This document shows, piece by piece, positions 1-8,361 of a DNA stretch of 34,674 nucleotides. The stretch's first letter is position 1; the number at the start of each line of letters is the position of its first letter. Origin of the DNA: Dissophora ornata (lineage: Eukaryota; Mortierellomycota; Mortierellomycetes; Mortierellales; Mortierellaceae); NCBI GenBank assembly GCA_025201705.1, contig MU616799.1, forward strand, positions 6,621-41,294, given 5' to 3'. Both the position numbers and the translations under genes were made by a program. The notes below the pieces were generated by a model. The model did no database searches. It was not told the DNA's origin and worked only from the letters and a program-made list of their open reading frames with translations.

Positions 1-180
1 CAGGCTCTGTAGCAACGCGCGGTCAGCGTCATGTGGGTCAAGTGTGGGTCCTGGACAGACCCCGTCATCCTCTCCATAGTACCCCCGTGCCTCTTTCGCA
101 GCAGGTCTGTAGTAACGTGAGGTTCGCATCATGTGGGCCAAGTTCAGGTCCTAGACTGACCCCGCCGTCATGGTCCTCCA
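1..180. repeat. Two-copy degenerate tandem repeat, period about 101 bp
   Basis: Two related blocks start at positions 1 and 102 and match over about 75 bp each; both carry the words TCTGTAG, CATGTGGG, GGTCCT and GACCCCG in the same order. Read on the minus strand, both copies encode a similar peptide: the right copy reads EDHDGGVSLGPELGPHDAN and the left copy EDDGVCPGPTLDPHDAD. The two copies lie in different frames, so they do not form one ORF as they stand. A minus-strand ORF (463-65) covers the right copy and contains a Cys-rich stretch (YEYICEGDRCSCGGC). This may be the end of a repeat-protein gene that runs off the left edge, or a remnant of one. No product is recognised. Confidence 0.5.
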
Positions 181-369
181 GACACCCACCACAGGAACAG
201 CGATCGCCCTCACAAATGTATTCATAGCCATCGCTCCATTTTCCTCGGGGTCCGGTGTACTTTGACTTCTTGTGTCTTACCGCGACACCGCGTTCCTTAC
301 CGCGTTTAACTGTTGCCTCACATCTGTTCTGGCTCTCCAGATAGCCGTGGCAATTGTGGACACTGATTG

Positions 370-383
370 GCCAATTTTTACAT

Positions 384-423
<40 letters not shown>

Positions 424-478
424 ACAACATGTCTCTCTGGTTTAATAACGCGACGAAAGCCAATTTTTACATGGATTT
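370..478 (-). mobile_element. Small retroposed insertion with poly(A) tail and target-site duplication
   Basis: The 20-bp sequence GCCAATTTTTACATGGATTT occurs at 370-389 and again at 459-478. Between the copies lie 33 consecutive T (387-419, overlapping the end of the first copy) and a 39-bp unique body (420-458). On the minus strand this reads as a 39-bp body followed by a 33-nt poly(A) tail, bounded by a direct repeat. That is the signature of a severely 5'-truncated insertion made by target-primed reverse transcription (LINE-type). The parent element cannot be named from 39 bp. Slippage at the homopolymer could explain the T run but not the flanking duplication. Confidence 0.6.
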
Positions 479-678
479 AGTGCGGTTAATTGCCAAATTA
501 GAGCTGAAGCTGGTAATTTCTTGTTTCATTGGAAGATTTCGTGAGAAAAAGAGTTAATCGGGACCCCAGGAACCATAAATACTTCCAAAATGGTCCCGAG
601 GGCTCACAAACCACTGGCGGCTGACTTCCAAATTTATGAGATTATAAATAATATTATTGCATTCTTCCACAGCAAAAT

Positions 679-750
679 GGCCGGATGGTTTAGTGGTATA
701 ATTCTCGCTTAGGGTGCGAGAGGTCCCGGGTTCAATTCCCGGTTCGGCCC
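679..750 (+). tRNA. tRNA-Pro (anticodon AGG)
   Basis: The 72-nt sequence folds as a cloverleaf. The acceptor stem pairs GGCCGGA with TTCGGCC (one G-T pair), and C750 is the discriminator base. The anticodon stem CTCGC/GCGAG encloses loop TTAGGGT, giving anticodon AGG, which reads CCU and (as inosine) CCC. The T-arm contains GGTTCAATTCC, a match to the Pol III B box, and TGGTTTAGTGG matches the A box. There is no intron. CCA is not encoded, as expected in eukaryotes. Repeat DNA lies on both sides: an arm of a foldback element begins about 37 bp downstream. Confidence 0.95.
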
Positions 751-753
751 ATC

Positions 754-757
754 TTTT
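754..757 (+). terminator. RNA polymerase III terminator of tRNA-Pro
   Basis: A TTTT run starts 4 nt after the mature tRNA 3' end, and a second TTTT follows at about 762. This is the usual Pol III stop signal. Confidence 0.75.
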
Positions 758-786
758 AACTTTTGTGCTGGAGCTTTTTTTTAAAG

Positions 787-921
787 GGTCCCCCCATGAG
801 CATCTTATTCTTACGGGGGTCATCAACTCCTGCACTAAGTCCATGTAAACGTTCCCAATATTTGAACGTCAATTGCGCAACAACTATTTATGCTGCTCCC
901 TACTCTTTTTAATATATTTCT
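787..921. repeat. Extra truncated copy of the foldback-element arm
   Basis: This 135-bp block is a near copy of the left arm of the adjacent element, in direct orientation. It shares the C-run followed by ATGAGCATCTTATTC, CATCAACTCCTGCACTAAG, GAACGTCAATTGCGCAACAA and CTACTCTT..TTAATATATTTCTTT. It lacks the inner part of the arm and abuts the complete element directly. It is probably left over from nested insertion or unequal recombination. Confidence 0.7.
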
Positions 922-1387
922 TTGGAATAATATATTCTTACCCCCCCGTGAGCATCTTATTCTTACAGGGGTCATCAACTCCTGCACTAAGTCCATGTAA
1001 ACTTTCCCCATCTTTGAACGTCAATTGCGCAACAACTTTTTATGCTACTCCCTACTCTTCTTAATATATTTCTTTTGCCCGTCTCCATGCCTATCTTCTC
1101 ATGTCGCTCGCTTCTTTTTTCGTCCACTATGGGCGAACTGAACAGACAATTAAGCACTATTTGCATGCAAGTGGGCATTAAAGTTCATGAAACAAAGAAG
1201 TGAACTACATGAGAAGATAGGCATGTAAACAGGCCAAATAAATATATTAAGAAGAGTAGGGAGTAGCATAAAAAGTTGTTGCTCAATTGACGTTCAAAGA
1301 TTTGGAACGTTTACATGGACTTAGTGCAGGAGTTGATGACCCCCGTGAGAATAGAGGCTCACGGGGGTGTGAGATTATATTATTCCA
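922..1387. mobile_element. Foldback (MITE-like) element with about 190-bp inverted arms
   Basis: The left arm (about 923-1118) is an imperfect reverse complement of the right arm (about 1194-1386). Shared segments, in order inward, include TGGAATAATAT at the extreme end, a C-run plus GTGAG, GTCATCAACTCCTGCACTAA, GAACGTCAATTG, ACTTTTTATGCTACTCCC and GCCTATCTTCTCATG. Each arm end also contains its own small hairpin (CCCCCGTGAG pairing with CTCACGGGGG in the right arm). The central 75 bp encodes nothing, so the element is non-autonomous. No clear target-site duplication could be fixed. The transposase family is unknown. Confidence 0.7.
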
Positions 1388-1603
1388 AGAATAAAATACC
1401 GGCTATGACTCTACCGAGCTATGTCAAGAACGCATATCGAGCTAGACCTGAGACTGGACCTGGACCTCGTTGAGTTGTGTGGGGCCTGGCTTTCTCTTTT
1501 TTCCCACCTTCTTCACCCCCTTTTGTCGTCCCTGTTTCAAGGGCTGAGGTTATAGCATTACAATGGACTGAAATTACGCTATGGAAAAAATAACCAAGAC
1601 AAA

Positions 1604-2854
1604 CTAAACGTGTTCATCAAGGTAAGCGGCCAACCTAGACCTCATCGCTCCATTCCCGTTTGTGAAAGTGCTCTGGAGGTAATGCGTGTTCAGTAAATGT
1701 CCAGTTGCGTTGTTGGTGTACAGTATGCCGTCATAGCGGTTCCCGTCCAGCGTTTTATAAGCCAAGACACCTGTCTGTGCGACAAAGTCTCCTTCGTTGG
1801 CAAAGTGCTCAATATGACGGACACTTTCATCGCCGTTAAAGTGGTTTGCCGCACTCCCAAACGTGTACACCTCCAACTTTCCCACAGTTTGTTTATCTTC
1901 GGTGGCAATGAGGCGGTCAACCACCTGGCTAGCGATAATACCCCCCTGTGGTAACATGAAGAAGGAAGATGGAGATAATGGAACGATTAGCTTCTGGGTT
2001 ACGCTTAGCGCTCAACGGAACGCGATCTAGAGTGCTTTGGAGTGTATACGGACCTGTGAATGGGCAATTAGCACCACCTTACTGATTTCAGGTCTAAGGA
2101 GTGCTTTTCTCGTGGTTTCATAAAGTTGTCTGAGGCTCTTCGTACTGTATGTAAAGCACCTTTGATAAATGCAGCCCACCATATCGAGCACAGGGCCGAA
2201 GGTAGGATTATAAACCCCAATGATCCTGCGTCCAAACATGCGAGCTAGCATTTCGCAATGTATGCGCAGCCACGATTGATCGCAGCAAATTCCGTTGACA
2301 TATAGCCAGACCTCGTCCGGAAAATCGGCGCCTCCTTGGCTTTGATACTTTGTGGCTTGCTTTTTCACGGTCCAGGTGTTCGCAGCGACGGCGAACCCAA
2401 CCAGGCCAACCAAGCCAACGGTAGCAAAGACATTGATGATCGGCATACACAAGAGCCCAATCAACGGCAACGTCGATAACAATAGGACGAGCTGGCGGGA
2501 TAGGCTAACGATGTTGCTCCATTTCCAGAGATAGAGCTCGTTACTTGGACATGTAGGAAGGGGAGACCAAAGAAACCATCGGAGGTAAGGCGACTTGTAA
2601 AAAAAAAGTATGGCATCGTACTGAAGTAGACGCCAAGGAGAAGTAGTGTATTGAAAGTCGGACTGACGTAGATCCCGACTACGTAGACTCTGACGTAGAC
2701 GCGTGGTAGAAAATTCCGGTGTGGCTGGTGTGGCCTCAGATTTAAAAAAAGTGCCGGTGCCCAATGGGGTGTCGCTGATCTTGCTCATAAAGACGCTAAG
2801 ATCGAAGTCCTCAGGCGAGGAGCTGTCATGAGAGGATTTGTGGTGAAGCGACAT
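1604..2854 (-). CDS. Alpha/beta-hydrolase-fold membrane protein, paralogue 1
   Basis: Exon 1 is 2854-2054 and exon 2 is 1945-1604, with a 108-bp intron (2053-1946, GT..AG). They join in phase 0 to give 380 residues. The intron falls inside the nucleophile elbow: exon 1 ends ...IAHSQ and exon 2 starts GGII, making AHSQGG with Ser266 as predicted nucleophile. The first motif position is Ala rather than the usual Gly. Asp320 (NEGDFVAQ) and His350 or His355 (GHLLNTHYL) are the likely triad partners. Residues about 115-165 are strongly hydrophobic, probably one or two membrane segments. The N-terminal 100 residues are Ser-rich and polar. The fold suggests a lipase or esterase; the substrate is unknown. 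A close paralogue lies head to head at 3306-4412. Confidence 0.8.
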
Positions 2855-3305
2855 TTTTCTCGTTTTTTTGTTATGTTGTGATTTGGGAGAGACAAAGAGT
2901 GAGCCTTTGGACTATTTTTATGCGTAGTCATTGGAAATGCTGTGCGGTGATTGCCGCACACGTGCATTCAGATGATTCGTGCGTCAAGATTCCAATGACC
3001 AATGGCGCATTTTTCATGAACCAATTTCCTTCAGTCACACTCACTCACACACGTCTCATCTGATGGTACTTGCAGATACACGTGTATGGAACGCGGGGTT
3101 GACTTACACTCTGGGGCAGATGCATGAAGCCGTTGGATAAAAATCCCCAGACGGAACCCAGACCATTCATAATGAGTCCAATGAGAGATTCATAATGGTC
3201 GAGAAAGATGTCCAGGTCGGCCTCTTGATGGTGTGTGGGTGAGCGTTACTGCAAGAAAGACGTAAGCGCCACTGACCTTCCAGGGTGAAATAACTGTGCA
3301 TATAA
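2855..3305. promoter_or_regulatory. Divergent promoter between the two hydrolase paralogues
   Basis: This 451-bp region separates the two head-to-head genes. It contains CCAAT boxes at 2992-2996, 2999-3003 and 3021-3025 (plus strand) and 2930-2934 (minus strand). It also has two CACGTG E-boxes (2959-2964 and 3079-3084, the second inside the 12-bp palindrome ATACACGTGTAT at 3076-3087) and a perfect 7-bp inverted repeat TGTGCGG/CCGCACA with 6-nt spacer at 2941-2960. CCAAT and CACGTG are known fungal activator sites (Hap complex and bHLH factors); their use here is inferred. A short plus-strand exon upstream of gene 2 cannot be excluded. Confidence 0.45.
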
Positions 3306-4412
3306 ATGCATTCGATAAGTTCTGCCTTTCCACCCAAACTGCCACTTGGACTCATTATTATGCCAGCCATTCCTTTCACCGATTCTCCCTTTCGTCTGCT
3401 TGGCGGCGATTTAGAACTTCTTGTCCGCCATAGGTTCATCGCCTCACAGACCATAGGACTCCCTTGTCAGTCGACAGAGACGACAGACGAAATCTCCCTC
3501 TCGAAATGGAGCAATATCTTCAGTCTATCCCTCCAGCTCGTCTTATTTTTATCGACGTTGCCGTTAATTGGGCTCTTGTGCATGCCCGTTTTCAGTGTCA
3601 TTACTGCCGTTGGCCTGGTTGGTATCTACTTCGCTGTGAACGCCTGGATCGTGGAAATGCAACAGGCAAGGTATCAGAGCCAAGAGGGCAACGATTTTCA
3701 GGACGAGATCTGGCTGTATGTCAACGGAATCTGCTGCGATCAATCGTGGCTGGGCATGAATTGCGAAATGCTAGCTCGCATATTTGGGCGCAGGATCATT
3801 GGGGTTTATAATCCTACCCTCGGCCCTGTGCTCGACCTGGTGGATTGCATTTATCAAAGGTGCTTTACACAGGGTATGGAGGACTTCAGGCAACTTTATA
3901 AAACCACGATAAGGGAACTCCTTAGACCTGAAATCAGTAAGGTGGTGCTAATTGCTCATTCACAGGTCCGTATTCACTCCAAAGCACTCTAGATCGCATT
4001 CTGTTGAGCGCTGAGCGTAACTCAGAAGCTAATTGTTCCATTCTTTCCTCCTTCCCTCTTCATATTACCGCAGGGGGGCATTATTGCTAGTCAAGTGATT
4101 GACCGCCTCCTTGTTGCCGAAGATGAACAAACTGTGCGCAAATTGGAGGTGTACACGTTTGGGAGTGCGGCAAACCACTTTTCCGGTAATGGAAGGATCC
4201 GTCATATTGAGCACTTTGCCAATGAGGGGGACTTTGTCGCACAGACAGGCGTCGTGGCTTACAAGACGCTGAACGGGAATCGCTATGACGGCACGTTGTA
4301 CATCAACAACGCAACTGGACATTTGCTGAACACGCATTACCTCCGGAGCACTTTCACAGATGGGAATGAAGCAGCAAGTTCTAGGTTGGCTGGTTATATT
4401 GGTGGACGATGA
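3306..4412 (+). CDS. Alpha/beta-hydrolase-fold membrane protein, paralogue 2
   Basis: Exon 1 ends at 3965, the 108-bp intron is 3966-4073 and exon 2 is 4074-4412; with the first ATG of the open frame the protein has 332 residues. From the segment KWSNI onward it matches paralogue 1 closely: hydrophobic stretch LVLFLSTLPLIGLLCMP, WLYVNGICCDQSW, RRIIGVYNPTLGPVLD, AHSQGG elbow (Ser219), NEGDFVAQTGV and GHLLNTHYL. Even the intron sequence and position are conserved, so the pair arose by a fairly recent inverted duplication. The first 60 or so residues do not match paralogue 1, so the start is uncertain: 3361 is another possible ATG, or an upstream exon is missing. The catalytic residues are intact. 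Confidence 0.75.
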
Positions 4413-4649
4413 TGGTTTTATTAGTTATATTGTGCCTTCCAAATAAAAGTGACGAACCTGTAATTATTTTGAGGACTAGTGCCCGAGCCTATTACCTTAA
4501 TAAGTCACCCACCAATTAATAAATCGTCTAAAATCAAACGATTGTCGCTGGCGATGATGAGTACATACCACGAATAACGAATAAGAAAGTGAGAAAGGCA
4601 AGAGGTTTTGTTATTTTATAGTGTTTTTGGTCAGTAAAACTGCGCAGGA
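4413..4649. other. Intergenic, no feature seen
   Basis: AT-rich spacer between paralogue 2 and the pseudogene. AATAAA at 4442-4447 could be the polyadenylation signal of paralogue 2. Confidence 0.4.
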
Positions 4650-5150
4650 TCATTAATGACTAACGGGTGTTTTAAATAAACTTTTGGAAATGATGTCTCC
4701 GAAGGTCGCATCCCTCATGTTTGGCGAGGTGAATGTGGTAGTTTTGGTGTTCTCGTCATTGAGCACCTTGGTGTGCTCGCCACATTCATAGAGAAAATAG
4801 AGTCGGAACAGGTTGTTGACGCTGGCGTGGCTCCAGTTAGAGATCTTCTTGGGCAGAACGATGAATAGTCGTGGAATCGGATATTCATGTAGCTCGTACG
4901 TCTCTGTCAGAAGCACCGTGACTCGTCCATGAATGGCTGCGAGGTCGGTCAAGCGTCTGCTGTTGCATCTGGAGCATGAGTTGCTGCATCTCGCTCATCT
5001 GCCGCTGAAGGTCATTCTTCCTGGTTATTGGCGCCTGCAATGCTAGAACCACTGCTGGAAGTCGCCTCGAATAGGGTCTGCCTGTTGCCTCTGACCATCT
5101 TTAATCGCCTTAACAAAGTCCTCTCAGAGTGCAAGCGACTGCTGGAAATT
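4650..5150 (-). pseudogene. Degenerate fragment of the 'YELHEYPIPRLFIVLP' protein family
   Basis: Three frames on the minus strand carry consecutive pieces of one protein. First comes a helical segment (5150-5050: FQQSLAL, an in-frame TGA, then EDFVKAIKDGQRQQAD). Next is a Met/Gln-rich coiled coil (about 5010-4950: RQMSEMQQLMLQMQQQTLD). After a one-base frameshift near 4950 it reads LAAIHGRVTVLLTETYELHEYPIPRLFIVLP and FRLYFLYECGEHTK (strings broken here at the family landmarks). After a second frameshift near 4735 it reads HIHLAKHEGCDLR before a stop. I associate these landmarks with a large family in Mortierella-type and arbuscular mycorrhizal fungi whose function I do not know. It is a pseudogene because of the internal stop and two frameshifts. 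Confidence 0.6.
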
Positions 5151-5948
5151 GTCCTTGACCGCAGGCTCGGTCATTCAAAGACTATTAACGTCGCTATTGT
5201 AGTAGTGCAAAATAAAGTGCGTTTGGGGGTCTCGACTAATGGTGCCCATATTGTCTTTGCAGCTCAACCCATAACTCCATAGAGCAAACTCTCGTTATCC
5301 GTCTCCTCGGAGTAAATGTCCCCTAGTAAACAACATTTTTGTTCGGTTCGGGGTTAAGGTTCGTGAGCAGAATTTGGATTTTGTGGTCCACATGGACTAT
5401 GCATTATATCAGAGCTGCATGTGCTGCAGGATGAGTGTCTTGGTCGGGAATTTCCGCGTGGATAAAACAGTCGGGGTACGGGGTTTTCCTCGTCAGCCAT
5501 CTATGCTCGTACAGTCCCAAATGCCTTTTTCTTGGTGAGATAAGCTCCTGCAACTCGAGACGAAACACGTGTGCTGTTAGATCAGGACGGTCAGCAGCAG
5601 CTTGGTGACCAAGGATCGCACCTTTGATCTCAGGCCATGAGGGGCGCCTATTCTAGCGTTCTCATGCGGCGCTCAGTCTGGTTTACACTCGTGCCACATT
5701 GACCAACGATCCCAGTCCTGGAAGGCTGCGGTTTCATGCAGCTGCCAATCTGGCGTTTACATCTTCCCCTCGTTATCACACTTGGTTTCCATTTTGACCA
5801 GGCTGCCCATCCATTGCCTTACAAATTAAAAAGAGGAGGGTCACCACAGCTTTGTTTCACACACCTTAATATCAGCTGTTTTCCGTCTGTGCCTTGTACC
5901 CCTGTATACCCAAAATATACACCGCTTTCCCTGGTCGTTATCTCTAGA
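5151..5948. other. Intergenic, probably further gene debris
   Basis: No convincing coding region. Short open stretches on both strands lack recognisable motifs. The sequence next to 5150 may be the lost 5' part of the minus-strand pseudogene. Confidence 0.4.
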
Positions 5949-6819
5949 CTAAAACGCACAAAGCTGGCCTCGTACCAGGAGTCTGGAACTGGGGAGGTGC
6001 TGGGGCCCGCAGATGAGGAATTTTCGGATCCTGCAGTTGAGGAAGTGTGGGAGCCATTGGAACGCTTCGAGTGGACCTCGAGTTTCGCGCGTTAATGGCC
6101 GAATGGCTGAATGGCTAGAAAACAAGACGAACCCCGCCATGTTGCATGACCGCCGCCACATCGACGACGTAACCAAACTACTAGGGTTTTTGGCGATGGC
6201 AGTGTCTCTGCAGAACATTGTGGTGAGAATCACCTACAGGCGAATCACATAATCTGTTTGATAACTGACCCAGCCTTGGTGAACCGGGGGTGTATGCTTC
6301 TTGTCAGATTCATGCTCGAGGAAAGAATGCCACTGGAGGCGGGCATATGTCCATCGTGCCCGATGTACCTGCTGCTGGAAGGAAGAAAGAGCACAAAGTC
6401 AATCAACTTGAAGGCCAAGTTGGTTCTCGTCGAGCGGATTCAGAACATATTCAAAGATAAACCCTTTATAAGTCCTACGAAATCGCACGACATGGTTCCC
6501 CCCATTGAGGATTCTTCCAGGTACATTCATCTCTGGTAACGTTCCGAATTCGATCTAAGCAATTGCCCCTACAACATTGTATTTATTCTTTAGGGCAACT
6601 CAAAAGAAGGCCCGAGATCCCACGCTAGACCGCCTCATCGATCTCGAGAAGGAGGTGGACGACAGCGAGAGTCAATGGGGGCCCCATTTGCGCTTGTTGG
6701 GTCCCAGCCCCCAGCTGAGTTTGGGGTCAGGACCCAGCGCTGCACAGGGCACAAGCACTGCACCCTCAACTTCGGACCCAGTGCTGACCCAGGTTCGTGG
6801 CCCTGAAAAATACACATAA
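5949..6819 (+). pseudogene. Unrecognised gene relic, probably frameshifted
   Basis: Several plus-strand frames look protein-like but do not join. One reads LKRTKLASYQESGTGEVL and EVWEPLERFEW and stops at 6095. A second (6013-6252) reads NGRMAEWLENKTNPAMLHD and DDVTKLLGFLAMAVSLQNIV. A third (6258-6535) reads RFMLEERMPLEAGICPSCPM, VERIQNIFKDKPFI and VPPIEDSSRYIHLW. This third piece splices well across a 58-bp intron (6536-6593, GTAACG..TTTAG) to ATQKKARDPTLDRLIDLEKE and a Pro/Ser-rich tail ending at 6819. Two frame breaks, near 6090 and between 6220 and 6300, suggest decay, although unrecognised introns could explain one of them. No function is assigned. Confidence 0.35.
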
Positions 6820-7204
6820 GATATGGTCATTAGAACAGAATCTCGCTGAGACTCTGGCATGTTTAGTTTACTGTTAAACATTGAGGTCTGCAGTCAACAA
6901 AAGACAGTCGCGGATGAGATATACCAATGTAGGAACTGCAAATGAGAACAAGTTCCGTCAATACAGCAGCGCTCTTTTTCACAGACTGGCAAGTCGAATT
7001 GGTGCGATAATTAGCTGCAAAGCCGTTCATAGCGCCTTGTAACCGCCTACAAGTCTCGTTGCACACATCAAAAGTATTCAGGCACGACAAACCAACCCTG
7101 TCTCTTTTCTTCGCCAACCTTTTCATTCCTTATCCTTTCCGCTCATAACCATCTTCACTACATAAAGTTCAGATCTAACGAATTACATAAAATCGACGAC
7201 CTCT
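6820..7204. other. Intergenic, no feature seen
   Basis: No coding signal or recognisable element on either strand. Confidence 0.4.
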
Positions 7205-8361
7205 TTTACTTCACTTGATTTACCAGAGATTCGCAAGATATCTTGACAAACCGGATGTTACTCGATGTCTGCGTGATTTCAGAAACTGGCGATCCTCTTT
7301 CGCACCTCTTGTATGGAAAGGTGGGGTTCCGCGAAAAATACCCTGGCAGGACTCTTACTGGAAGCGCTAAAGCGATACTATCGATACTACAGTCTGATCA
7401 TGGAACACCACGTTCGCGACCAAACGTTCGGAACCTATGCACTCAACTACCTAAACCTCCACACTCTGGCGCTTTATCACAGCGACGGGAATGAGGGATA
7501 TCCTCAGCTGTGCCAGGAACTAACGACTGAGATAGACGCCCTCAGACTCATCGCGCTCAACCCCTTGTTAGTCAAACTCGAGTTGGGGTTTAGGGGTGTT
7601 AAGCTTCGAGCAGAATTTTGGCACGAAGTCTCAAGACTAGATCACTTGAAGGAACTACGTTTGTTCGGAGTGATCTTTCCAAAATATGGCGCGAATGCGT
7701 TTTTGATGGCCTGCAACCGCCTTGAGATCTTTGACAAGTATTATCGTCTGTGAGATCGAAACAGGCGTAGCGTTTCCTCGGCTGAGTTTGCTTTCGCTGA
7801 AGACTTTTTTCTGCGAAGGCACGTTAGGTGAACTTTTGATGGTAAATCGATTTCCGCGGCTGAAGACATAACCTGAGAGTCCGGGGACTGTCGGAAAATG
7901 GCGCCGGATTACTACCATTAATACGTCAGAAGACTGCGTTGGTTGGAAATCGGAATTTATGCCTACCTACACGTTATAATCTCCGTTGAAGACCTTGCCT
8001 TTACCCAGACAAGGTGCAAAGACTGGCCAGTTTGAGTGTCAACGGCCGATTCGACGATCAAGCGTTCCTTGCTCTTAAACGTCACTTTGTGGCGCTGACG
8101 GGCCTAAATGTTATGGGACACGACGGTGTCGAAAGCCCGATGCTTCAGGAGACACTTCGTTCATGTCCAGTTCTCGAGCAGCTGACCGGCAGCGTTATTC
8201 ATGTCGAAGAACCGGCACAGGATAGAGCCGGAGGTTGTTCTTCATTGAGGCATCTGAGCGTTAACTTTCTGATTGCCGAGACAAAGGTGCATCTGGCGCA
8301 AGTGGCCCACAGGGGGGTATCCATTCTCGCCAGACTGGAGCATGCCACTTGTAGTTCATAG
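7205..8361 (+). pseudogene. Decayed F-box/leucine-rich-repeat protein gene
   Basis: An F-box-like start (LPEIRKI, then after a frameshift RYLDKPDVTRCLRDFRNW and SSFAPLVWK, about 7219-7310) is followed in other frames by leucine-rich stretches: TYALNYLNLHTLALYHSD, LELGFRGVKLRAEFWHEV and LDHLKELRLFGVIF (to 7753), FPRLSLLSLKTFF and NRFPRLKT (7770-7865), then QRLASLSVNGRFDD, FVALTGLNVMGHDG and CPVLEQLTGS (8014-8361). At least three frame changes plus stops near 7865 and 7920 break it. In fungi such proteins are substrate adaptors of SCF ubiquitin ligases, and the family is large and fast-evolving. This copy is almost certainly non-functional. Confidence 0.6.

Noticed and set aside
1697..1954. Plus-strand ORF opposite hydrolase exon 2 (and its mirror at 4065-4337)
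   Set aside because: Both are antisense to conserved hydrolase exons; their similarity to each other only reflects the duplication.
5028..5282. 84-residue plus-strand ORF
   Set aside because: It is the antisense of the helical segment of the minus-strand pseudogene.
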